This document shows, piece after piece, positions 7,622 through 15,400 of a DNA stretch of 64,000 nt (its first letter is position 1; every line of letters begins with the position of its first letter). The position numbers and the translations under genes are program-made. The notes beneath the pieces were generated by a model that was not told the DNA's origin, searched no databases, and worked only from the letters and a program-made list of their open reading frames with translations. Source of the stretch: Candidatus Aminicenantota bacterium (GTDB taxonomy: Bacteria > Acidobacteriota > Aminicenantia > JAMOAD01); assembly GCA_027061995.1 (NCBI GenBank), contig JAMOUT010000002.1:1-64000 (forward strand), in the 5' to 3' direction.

Positions 7622-8517
7622 ATATTCACCATCCTTTCGAGAGAATTTCTTGCGGAATTTATAATACTTTCAGAAATAAAAATCTCATATCTTTCATTAA
7701 AAAGCGAATTATATATATCTTTTAAACTTGTTTTTTTCATATTAAAACAGAGCTTAGGTTCTCCGAGAGAATAAAAATCTTTCTCGGGATTCTCTTTATT
7801 GAGACGATATATTAATCCTGATTCCGTTCCTATGATAAATCTTTTTTTATCGGATTCCGCAGCTCTTTTTAAAATTCCCGATGTTGACAAAACGAAGTCC
7901 GCTTCTTTTAAAACTTCTGGTGGAGATTCCGGATGAATAAGAATCTCCGCATCAGGATATTTTTCTTTCATTCTTAAAACTTCATATTTATTAAATCTAT
8001 TATGGACATAACAAAATCCGTCATAAGGAATAATCTCCTTTTTCGTATGAAGAGAAACCCAATTGGCAAGATTTTTATCAGGTAAAAAAACCACTCTTTT
8101 TTGTTTTAAAGAGTTGACAATTTTGATTGCATTCGAAGATGTGCAGCAAATATCAACTACGGATTTTACTTTGGCATTTGTATTAACATAAGCTACGAAA
8201 GCGGCATCAGGATACTCTTCTCTGAGTTTCCTTACATCATCCGATGATATTTGATCAGCCATAGGGCAGCCTGCATCTTTAACGGGGAGAAGAATTTTTT
8301 TATCGGGAGAGAGAATCTTAGCGGTTTCCGCCATAAATCTGACTCCTGCGAAAACTATAATTGAAGCGCCCGATTTTTTCGCTATCTTTGAAAGTTCAAG
8401 AGAATCTCCGACAAAATCCGCAATTTCCTGAACTTCCGGTAATTGATAATTATGGGCGATTATTATAGCATTTTTATCCTTTTTTAATTTTGATAAGGTT
8501 TCTTTTGTGCTTTTCAT
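7618..8517 (-). CDS. nadA: Quinolinate synthase NadA
   Basis: A 299-residue [4Fe-4S] enzyme that condenses iminoaspartate with dihydroxyacetone phosphate to quinolinate in de novo NAD synthesis. The three cluster ligands are visible: C84 (DAGCPMAD), C125 (ICCTSSNA) and C257 (EPKLCFNM). Also seen are AHNYQLPEVQ and GTESGLIYRL. I use the ATG at 8517 because it overlaps the nifS stop as ATGA and has GGGGGA five bases upstream; an ATG at 8529 would add four residues. No nadB or nadC is in the window. Coupling to nifS fits its need for Fe-S cluster supply. Confidence 0.95.
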   Translation of the reverse strand: MKSTKETLSKLKKDKNAIIIAHNYQLPEVQEIADFVGDSLELSKIAKKSGASIIVFAGVRFMAETAKILSPDKKILLPVKDAGCPMADQISSDDVRKLREEYPDAAFVAYVNTNAKVKSVVDICCTSSNAIKIVNSLKQKRVVFLPDKNLANWVSLHTKKEIIPYDGFCYVHNRFNKYEVLRMKEKYPDAEILIHPESPPEVLKEADFVLSTSGILKRAAESDKKRFIIGTESGLIYRLNKENPEKDFYSLGEPKLCFNMKKTSLKDIYNSLFNERYEIFISESIINSARNSLERMVNI

Positions 8518-9677
8518 CTTTTCCCCCATAAAGGTGAGATTGATCTCAATTTTTCAACGATAGGAGGTAAAACTTCAATCACTTTATCAATATCTTTATA
8601 ATTATTGTATTTCCCGAGACTAAACCTTAAACTTCCGTGGGCGTGTTCAATTGGCACTCCGACAGCAAGAAGAACATGGGAGGGGTCAAGTGAGCCTGAT
8701 GCGCAGGCTGAACCGGAGGAAACAGAGATTCCTTCAAAATCAAGAAAAGTTAACATCCCTTCACCCTCAATATATTTTATGGCTATATTAAGAGTATTAT
8801 AAAGTCTATTTGAAGGATGCCCGTTTATAATTATTTCGGGAATCCTTTTTATAAGCTCATTCTCTAATTTATCCCTTAAAGGTTTGATTTTATCTTTTTC
8901 TTCTCCCATCTCTTCCATTGCAATCTCAGCTGCTTTTCCCGCACCAACGATTCCTGCAATATTTTCGGTTCCGGCTCTTTTACCTCTCTCCTGCATCCCC
9001 CCGTGTAAAAGAGACTCAATCCTAAGCATCTTCCTTATATAAAGAGCACCCACACCTTTCGGGCCGTAAAATTTATGAGCTGACAGTGAAAGAAGATCAA
9101 CTCCCAAATCATTTACATTAATTGGAATTTTACCGACAGCTTGAACAGCATCAGTATGAAAAATCACCCCTTTTTCTCTGGTTATTTCGGATATCTCTTT
9201 AATGGGTTCCATAGTTCCTATCTCATTATTAGCATACATAATAGAGACAAGAATTGTGTCATCTCTTATGGTTTTTCTTACGGAATCAGGATTAACAATA
9301 CCGTATCTGTCAACAGGAAGGTATGTAACATCAAACCCTATTTTTTCCAAAAATTTACATGTATGCAGCACTGCATGATGCTCTATTGATGAAGTAATAA
9401 GGTGTTTTCCTTTTTTCATCAAAGAAAATGCGATTCCTTTTATAGCATGATTGTCAGACTCACTTCCGCCTCCCGTAAAAATTATCTCTTTCGGTGCGGC
9501 TCCGATAAGAGTTGCCAATTTCTCCCTTGAATCTTCTATTGCTTTTTTTGTTATTTTTGATTTTTGATAAAGAGAGGATGGATTATGAAACCTGTCGGAT
9601 AAAAATGGTGCCATAGCTTCCGTAACTCTCGGGTCAATAGGTGTGGTGGCATTATAATCAAGATATATCTCTCTCAT
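8514..9677 (-). CDS. nifS: Cysteine desulfurase (NifS/IscS class I)
   Basis: A 387-residue PLP enzyme that releases sulfur from cysteine as an enzyme persulfide for Fe-S assembly. The PLP-binding Lys is K202 in SAHKFYGPKG; the catalytic Cys is C325 in the flexible loop SSGSACASGS, which ends in SLDPSHVL. The N-terminus MREIYLDYNATTPID is typical. GGAGGT precedes the ATG. It is the first gene of a four-gene operon with nadA, the metal permease and iscU, downstream of an Rrf2-type regulator with its own promoter. Confidence 0.95.
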   Translation of the reverse strand: MREIYLDYNATTPIDPRVTEAMAPFLSDRFHNPSSLYQKSKITKKAIEDSREKLATLIGAAPKEIIFTGGGSESDNHAIKGIAFSLMKKGKHLITSSIEHHAVLHTCKFLEKIGFDVTYLPVDRYGIVNPDSVRKTIRDDTILVSIMYANNEIGTMEPIKEISEITREKGVIFHTDAVQAVGKIPINVNDLGVDLLSLSAHKFYGPKGVGALYIRKMLRIESLLHGGMQERGKRAGTENIAGIVGAGKAAEIAMEEMGEEKDKIKPLRDKLENELIKRIPEIIINGHPSNRLYNTLNIAIKYIEGEGMLTFLDFEGISVSSGSACASGSLDPSHVLLAVGVPIEHAHGSLRFSLGKYNNYKDIDKVIEVLPPIVEKLRSISPLWGKR

Positions 9678-9731
9678 TATAACCTCCGTATAAATTAATA
9701 ATATGAATAATATTTTTATTTTCCATGCTAA

Positions 9732-9760
9732 AATATAACTAATTTAATTATAATTGTCAA
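9732..9760 (-). promoter_or_regulatory. Promoter of the nifS operon
   Basis: On the minus strand TTGACA (9755-9760), 17 bases, TATATT (9732-9737). The bases TTGACAATTATAA at its upstream end recur exactly in the promoter of the neighbouring rrf2 gene, suggesting a shared regulator, most simply the Rrf2 protein itself. The leader to the ATG at 9677 is about 48 bases. Confidence 0.7.
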
Positions 9761-9845
9761 ACTGTTTTAAAAATTTTAATATTAGATTTATTATTAGAAA
9801 TAATTTCCATTTGAATAATGAAATATTTGATATATAAAGGGTTCT

Positions 9846-10238
9846 TTAAAGGTTTGAAATATCTTTAACAGACCATTTGTCCAAATATTCCAAAAGAGTG
9901 TTTCTTAAACCAAGCCAAAATTTTCTCATTTTACAAATATTGCTGAAAGGGCAAACTTTTGGTTCTTCAAGGCAAGGAACAAGATCAAGAGTTTCATGTA
10001 TATCAGCGATATCTTTAATTGAAATATTGTTAGGATTTTTTAATAATTTATATCCCCCTTTTGCACCTCTAACACTTTTTATCAAACCTTTTTTCTCAAG
10101 ATCATTTGCCAAGACTCTCAGATACATAGGGGATACATCAATCTCTTTTGCAATATCATTTGTGCTCATTATCTCTTTTTTTTCACTGAGAAGAACCAAC
10201 ATTCTCGCAGCATATCTTAATTTTGTTGAAATTTTCAT
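9846..10238 (-). CDS. Rrf2/IscR-family Fe-S regulator
   Basis: A 130-residue DNA-binding protein. The winged helix (residues 1-70: MKISTKLRYAARML, DIAKEIDVSPMYLRVLAN, SVRGAKGGYKL) is followed by three Cys at C89, C96 and C102 with 6- and 5-residue gaps, close to the IscR cluster-binding pattern. Such proteins repress isc-type genes when they hold a cluster. Placement upstream of nifS-nadA-iscU supports the same job here. A promoter ends five bases before the ATG and there is no ribosome site. Confidence 0.88.
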   Translation of the reverse strand: MKISTKLRYAARMLVLLSEKKEIMSTNDIAKEIDVSPMYLRVLANDLEKKGLIKSVRGAKGGYKLLKNPNNISIKDIADIHETLDLVPCLEEPKVCPFSNICKMRKFWLGLRNTLLEYLDKWSVKDISNL

Positions 10239-10243
10239 AAATA

Positions 10244-10272
10244 ATTATGATTAATATACTTATAATTGTCAA
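10244..10272 (-). promoter_or_regulatory. Promoter of the rrf2 gene, possibly leaderless
   Basis: TTGACA (10267-10272), a 17-base spacer and CATAAT (10244-10249) on the minus strand. The ATG at 10238 follows the -10 box after five bases. The -35 end lies inside one arm of the inverted repeat at 10270-10303. Confidence 0.65.
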
Positions 10273-10303
10273 GTAATCTTGTTGTCTTTTAAAAAATTAC
10301 TTG
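10270..10303. repeat. Inverted repeat overlapping the rrf2 -35 box (operator candidate)
   Basis: CAAGTAAT (10270-10277) is repeated inverted as ATTACTTG (10296-10303), eight perfect pairs around an 18-base gap. No T-run follows on either strand, so a terminator for yccF is unlikely; overlap with the -35 box fits a repressor site. Confidence 0.4.
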
Positions 10304-10313
10304 AAATTTGAAA

Positions 10314-10682
10314 TTATTTTATAATTTTTCCGAAAGGTAAAAGAGCGACTCTTGCAAGCTTGAAATGTTGCATACCGAAAGGGATTCCCACTATTGTAAT
10401 TGAGAATAGGATACCCCAAAAAAAGTGGTGAATGGCTAACCATATCCCTCCGAGAATTATCCATAAAATATTCATTATTATCGATAAACATCCTGTTCCC
10501 GAGTCTACATTTATTATCTCTTTTCCGAATGGCCATAATGCTATGTATGACATCTTGAAAATTTGAATGCCGAAAGGGATTCCTATTATCGTAAGACACA
10601 TTAAAACACCTGAAATCATATAATGCAGGAAAAGAAAAAAACCTCCGAATACAACCCAAATAATGTTTCCTATTATTTTCAT
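10314..10682 (-). CDS. yccF: YccF domain inner-membrane protein
   Basis: A 122-residue membrane protein made of two YccF repeats, each with IGIPFG- or VGIPFG-type and WPFGK/LPFGK signatures (GIPFGIQIFKMSYIALWPFGK and GIPFGMQHFKLARVALLPFGK regions). Four hydrophobic segments are visible. The family role is unknown. AAGGAGAT precedes the ATG. It is transcribed divergently from a DUF4097 gene through a symmetric 128-base promoter region, so the two are probably co-regulated, perhaps in envelope maintenance. Confidence 0.88.
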   Translation of the reverse strand: MKIIGNIIWVVFGGFFLFLHYMISGVLMCLTIIGIPFGIQIFKMSYIALWPFGKEIINVDSGTGCLSIIMNILWIILGGIWLAIHHFFWGILFSITIVGIPFGMQHFKLARVALLPFGKIIK

Positions 10683-10703
10683 TTTATCTCCTTAATATTG
10701 TTC

Positions 10704-10790
10704 ATATATTATAAACGAAAAAAAAATGATATTGTTCTAATTTAATATTTAAAAAGGAACTTTATTAATTAATTTTCGTTTGTATTATAT
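10704..10790. promoter_or_regulatory. Symmetric divergent promoter region of yccF and the DUF4097 gene
   Basis: An 18-base sequence of form TTTTCGTTTRTAWTATAT occurs at 10773-10790 on the plus strand and at 10704-10721 on the minus strand, 16 of 18 identical. The dyad centre (about 10747) is the midpoint between the two start codons (10682 and 10811). Each copy includes a -10-like box, TATAAT (10708-10713, minus) and TATTAT (10783-10788, plus). A shared regulator is inferred. Confidence 0.5.
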
Positions 10791-10810
10791 ATTAAATAGG
10801 AGGTTTAATT

Positions 10811-11557
10811 ATGAAAAACAAATTATTATTATTTATTTTATTGATTGTTGTATTAACGATTACAGTATTTTCCGCAAATTATGAGAAAAAGTTTTACAAG
10901 GAGGTCCCAATTGATTCCATCAAAAACTTTAAATTTCAAAATGTTAACGGACCGATTGTTATTGAACCCTCAAAAACGGGGAAGATTGTGGTCGATGCCA
11001 TTATAAAGGGGAAAAACAAATATAATGTTGAAAAAACTAATATTGATATATCAAAAAGCTTTAAAACTCTTTCTGTTGAGGTGAATTTGCCTCATAAATC
11101 TAAAGTAAATGTCGCATTTTACCTTAAACTTCCCGAAACCTTAAATGTAAAAGTATCATCCGTAAATGGTAAGATAAGTTCCGAAGGAAATTACAAGTTC
11201 TTTTCATATACTACCGTAAACGGAAGAATAATTGTAAATAATGACATTGGAGCAGGTAAAATAAAAACAGTCAACGGCAGTTCGGAAATACATACTACAA
11301 AAAGATTAACAGGTAATCTATATGTATCAACTGTAAACGGTAGTGTCCGGGTATATCTCGGCAGAGCTGATAATTTAAGTGTTGAAGCTAAAACCATAAA
11401 TGGTTCGGTTAAAATAGAACATCCCGATTTAAAAGTTACAGGCAAAAAATCTTTTTTCCCGTTTTTTCCGGGAAAAGTAAAAGGGGAAGGGAAGAATCCC
11501 GAGTATAAATTATCGGTTTCAACAATTAATGGTTCAATAAGAATTTTAAATGAATAG
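10811..11557 (+). CDS. Exported DUF4097-type beta-helix protein
   Basis: A 248-residue protein with a signal peptide (MKNKLLLFILLIVVLTITVFSA) and then a solenoid-like body in which the NG turn recurs about seven times: NVNGPI, SVNGKI, TVNGRI, TVNGSS, TVNGSV, TINGSV, TINGSI, roughly every 20-25 residues. That pattern is the DUF4097/adhesin-like right-handed beta-helix family. No enzymatic motif is visible; such proteins sit in or near the envelope. AGGAGGT precedes the ATG. Confidence 0.8.
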   Translation: MKNKLLLFILLIVVLTITVFSANYEKKFYKEVPIDSIKNFKFQNVNGPIVIEPSKTGKIVVDAIIKGKNKYNVEKTNIDISKSFKTLSVEVNLPHKSKVNVAFYLKLPETLNVKVSSVNGKISSEGNYKFFSYTTVNGRIIVNNDIGAGKIKTVNGSSEIHTTKRLTGNLYVSTVNGSVRVYLGRADNLSVEAKTINGSVKIEHPDLKVTGKKSFFPFFPGKVKGEGKNPEYKLSVSTINGSIRILNE

Positions 11558-11571
11558 AAAAAACTAAAAAA

Positions 11572-11590
11572 CTCGAAAGGATGTTTCGAG
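11572..11590. terminator. Hairpin after the DUF4097 gene
   Basis: CTCGAAA (11572-11578) pairs with TTTCGAG (11584-11590) around a five-base loop, 15 bases past the stop. No U-tract follows, so intrinsic termination is uncertain. Confidence 0.35.
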
Positions 11591-11605
11591 ATTAAACTCC
11601 ATGGA

Positions 11606-11631
11606 TATAGGGGTGATTAATCACCCCTATA
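11606..11631. repeat. 26-base perfect palindrome between convergent genes
   Basis: The left half TATAGGGGTGATT (11606-11618) is followed immediately by its exact reverse complement (11619-11631). It lies between the ends of the DUF4097 gene and the TPR gene. It may be a two-way terminator or a protein site; no T-run is present on either side. Confidence 0.45.
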
Positions 11632-11642
11632 CTCTAACAACT

Positions 11643-12299
11643 CTATTGTAAAGCCATTATTTGATTATTTGCGATTTTACCGAAAATTGAATAAGGATAC
11701 TTTTCCTTAAGTTGCGTCCAAATTTTTCGAGCTGAATCAAACTCTCTTTTTGCTTCATAAGATTTTGCAATATAATATAAAATTATATCCCCCGGAAATT
11801 CGGTTTTATCGGTTAATTCATTTTGAATTTTTCCTCTGTAAAGATTTAAAATATCATCATATTTTTTCTTAGCATAATCTATCTGTATTTTTATTAATTG
11901 AGATTTTTTATAATTGAAGTCTCCGTTACTTTTACTTATATTCTTAATTATTTTTTCAGCTTTATCATATTCCCCTTTTTCAAGATATTTTTCTGAGAGT
12001 GTTAAAAGTCCGTAAACGGGGAGTTTTCCTTTTTTTGAAAGATCTATTATTGTGGCGTAATCTTTATCCGAAAGATTATTTTTTTTCAAAAGAGTCATTA
12101 TTTTGTTTAATATTTTATTCTCTTTTTTTATCTTAATTGAATTATATGTTTGAGCACCTACGATTATTAATAAAATCATTAGAAGACCCATCCCGACATA
12201 TATGGAAATTTTTTTGTGATCTTTAATAAAATCAATACCGCTTTTAAATACTTCCATAATTTGATCTTCTTTGATTTCGTGTCTCTCTTTGCTTTTCAT
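11643..12299 (-). CDS. Membrane-anchored TPR protein (YfgM-like)
   Basis: A 218-residue protein: a charged cytoplasmic N-terminus, one membrane helix (about residues 33-52, ISIYVGMGLLMILLIIVGAQ), then helical repeats with TPR character (YGLLTLSEKYLEKGEYDKAEKI, YIAKSYEAKREFDSARKIW). Layout is that of YfgM/BamD-like tetratricopeptide proteins that help secretion or outer-membrane assembly. I chose the ATG at 12299, eight bases from GGAG; an ATG at 12305 is too close. Family membership is by layout only. Confidence 0.65.
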   Translation of the reverse strand: MKSKERHEIKEDQIMEVFKSGIDFIKDHKKISIYVGMGLLMILLIIVGAQTYNSIKIKKENKILNKIMTLLKKNNLSDKDYATIIDLSKKGKLPVYGLLTLSEKYLEKGEYDKAEKIIKNISKSNGDFNYKKSQLIKIQIDYAKKKYDDILNLYRGKIQNELTDKTEFPGDIILYYIAKSYEAKREFDSARKIWTQLKEKYPYSIFGKIANNQIMALQ

Positions 12300-12475
12300 T
12301 ATCATATCTCCTTTAATTATTTCAAGAATCATATAATATCATTGTTTTACCCGCCTTTCAAGGAAATTAAAACTATTATATTGATGCGATTTTGTTCGGA
12401 TTAAAAGTGCTAATAAATTTTTTACCTTGATTTTTTAAAAAAAATATATATATTTTTAATATAGAGGCTAATTTG

Positions 12476-15400
12476 ATGAGCAAGATTGAAAAAAATTTCA
12501 ACATAATTTTTTTAAATTGTGAAGATAATGATATTGTTAAGATAAAAAAAGATTTTATAAAATTAAACAAAAAATTAATTTTTTTGAAAACAGTAGAAGA
12601 ACTTCTGAATGAGATAAAAAAAGGAAAAACATCTGTTATAATTTTAAATGATAAATTGCCAAAATTATTTGAAATAATAAAGAAAATTAACAGAAGAAAC
12701 AATATTATGGGAATTTTACCGGTTCTTGATAAATATGATTCTGATAAAATTCTTAAAATTACAAAAGTAGGGGTTATGGATTATGTTGTCAAAGATAATA
12801 AATACTATATTGATATATTGTATGAGAAGATTAAAAATCTATATGATTATAATAAAAAAACTGGTAAAACTAACAAATCAATAAATAATTTGCAAAAGGA
12901 TATGAATAATTTTAAGAATATGTTTATGAATCATCTGGCTATTATGCTACTTATAGACCCAAAGACAGGTTCTATTGTGAATGCAAATAAATCCGCCGAA
13001 AAATTTTACGGATGGTCTATTGATCAATTAAAACGGATGAAGATACAGGATATTAATATTATTTCCTCTAATGAGGGTAAGAAAAAATTAGAATCATTAA
13101 AAACAGGAGAAAAAAATCATTCTGTTTTTTATCATAGATGTGTGGATAATTCAGTAAGAGAGGTTAAAGTTTTAAATAGTTTAATAAATATTGACGGAGA
13201 AGAATACATTCATTCGATTGTCTATGATTATGATATAGCATATGAAAATAGATATGATGAGAAAATATTAAGGAAAACCAAAAATTCTCATAGTAAGAAA
13301 AATAGCTTGCTAAAATCAATAATCAATGTTTACGGAAATTTCTACATATTTTCCATTGATAGAAAATATAGGTTCACTTTTTTTACCAAGAATTTTGAAA
13401 ATATGATTAAAAGGGATTATAAATATTCTATAAATGTGGGGATGAACATACTTGATATTATCAGAGATCCAAAGAAGAAGAAAAAAATAAAGAAAAATTT
13501 TGACAGAGCTTTAAAAGGGGAGGAATTTGTATATGTTGAACAATACAACATAAAGAAAAGCGAAGATACTTTTTGGGAGATAACATTTTCTCCAATATAT
13601 AATGAAAAGAATAAGATAAGCGGTATAACCGTATTTTTTATGGATATAACAAAAAGGATGTTAGCCGAAAAAGCTTTGGTCGAAAGTGAGACAAGATACA
13701 AATCAATATTCGTCAATGATAAAATGATAATGATAATCGTTGATTTTAAAACACAGAGGATAATTGATGTTAGCCCGGGAGCTGAAAAATTTTACGGATG
13801 GAGTAAAGATGAATTCACCAAGCTTAAAATCTCTTTTATTAATACCTTAGGAGAGAAAGAAACCAGAAAAAGAATGATGAAATTGAGAAAAGAAAAAGTA
13901 AACAGACTTGAATTTATTCACAGAAAGAAAGATGGGTCGATATGCGAAGTTGAAATCATTAGGGGAGATATAAAGATTGGTAAACAAGATGTTTTTTATC
14001 TTATTATAAATGATATAAGTGAGAGAAAAAAAGCGGAAAAAGCTCTGATGGAAAATGAGAGAAAGTTAAGAGCAATTACAAATTCCGCGAGAGATGCGAT
14101 TGTTATGATTAATAATAAAGACGAGATTATGTTCTGGAATCCCGCCGCTGAAAAAACATTTGGCTACAAACTTGAAGAAACCGTAGGAAAAAAATTACAT
14201 AGTTTCATAGTTCCCAATAAATATCACAAAGCTTTTCAAAAAGGATTTAGAGCATTCACTAAGACAGGCAAAGGAAATGCAATTGATAAGATTTCTGAAA
14301 TAACCGCCCTAAGGAAAAACGGTGAAGAATTTTCGGTATCACTATCAGTATCGGCGGTTTTGATTGACGACAAATGGCATGCCGTGGGAATAATAAGAGA
14401 TGTAAGCAAGGAGAAAAAATCCGAAGAGGAGCTAAGAAAAAGCAGAGAAATTTATAGATTAATAACTGAAAATACGGCAGATACCATTACTGTATTTGAC
14501 TTGAACTTGAATTATCTTTATATAAGTCCTTCCGTAAAAAAAACATTGGGATATACCCCCGAAGAACTATCAGAAAAAAATCTTGAAGAAATAATAATTC
14601 CCGAAGATCTTAAAATGCTAAAAAAAGTTCTTTCCGAAGAAATTGTATTAGAAAATATCGGTAGAGTTTCTAAAAATAAGAGTAAAGTGTTAGAGATAAG
14701 AGAGATAAGAAAAGACGGAGTAATGGTATGGACTGAAAGCACGGTATCCTTTTTAATGGACTCAAATAACAAACCTATCGGAATATTATCCGTTTCAAGA
14801 GATATAACAGAGAGGAAAAAAGCGGAAGAAGCTTTGAAAGAGAGTGAAAAATATAATAAGATATTATTTCATGATTCTCATATTCCACTTGTTGTTATGG
14901 ATTCAACAACATATGAATTTCTTGATTGCAATATGTCAGCGGTTAAAATATACGGATTTAAAAAAAGGGAGGATGTTTTAGGGAAAACTCCCGCGGATGT
15001 ATCTACTAAAACTCAATATAATGGCAAATCATCAAAGAAAATTGCAGCTGAATTAATAAAAGAAGCATTAAAAAAAGAGAGAATAATATTTGAATGGAGA
15101 CATAAAAGGCCGAACGGCGAAGTTTGGGATGGTGAAGTTCAATTAATGAGTTTTAAATATAAAGGTAAAAAACTATTACAATTCAGTCTTCTTGATATAA
15201 CAGAAAGAAAAAAGATGCAACGGAAATTAAGAGAGAGTGAATCAAAATATAGAGCTGCTTTTCAAACGAGCCCTGATGCTTTGGCAATAACGACGATGCA
15301 AGGAGATTATATCGATGTTAATAATGGTTTTACTAATATTACAGGATATGCGAGAGATGAGATCATAGGTAAAAATACAGATGATTTGAGGATTTGGAAA

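Noticed and set aside
10297-10659. Second long minus-strand frame over yccF
   Set aside because: Same DNA as yccF in another frame; Arg/Ser/Asn-rich translation without family features, while yccF matches its family throughout.
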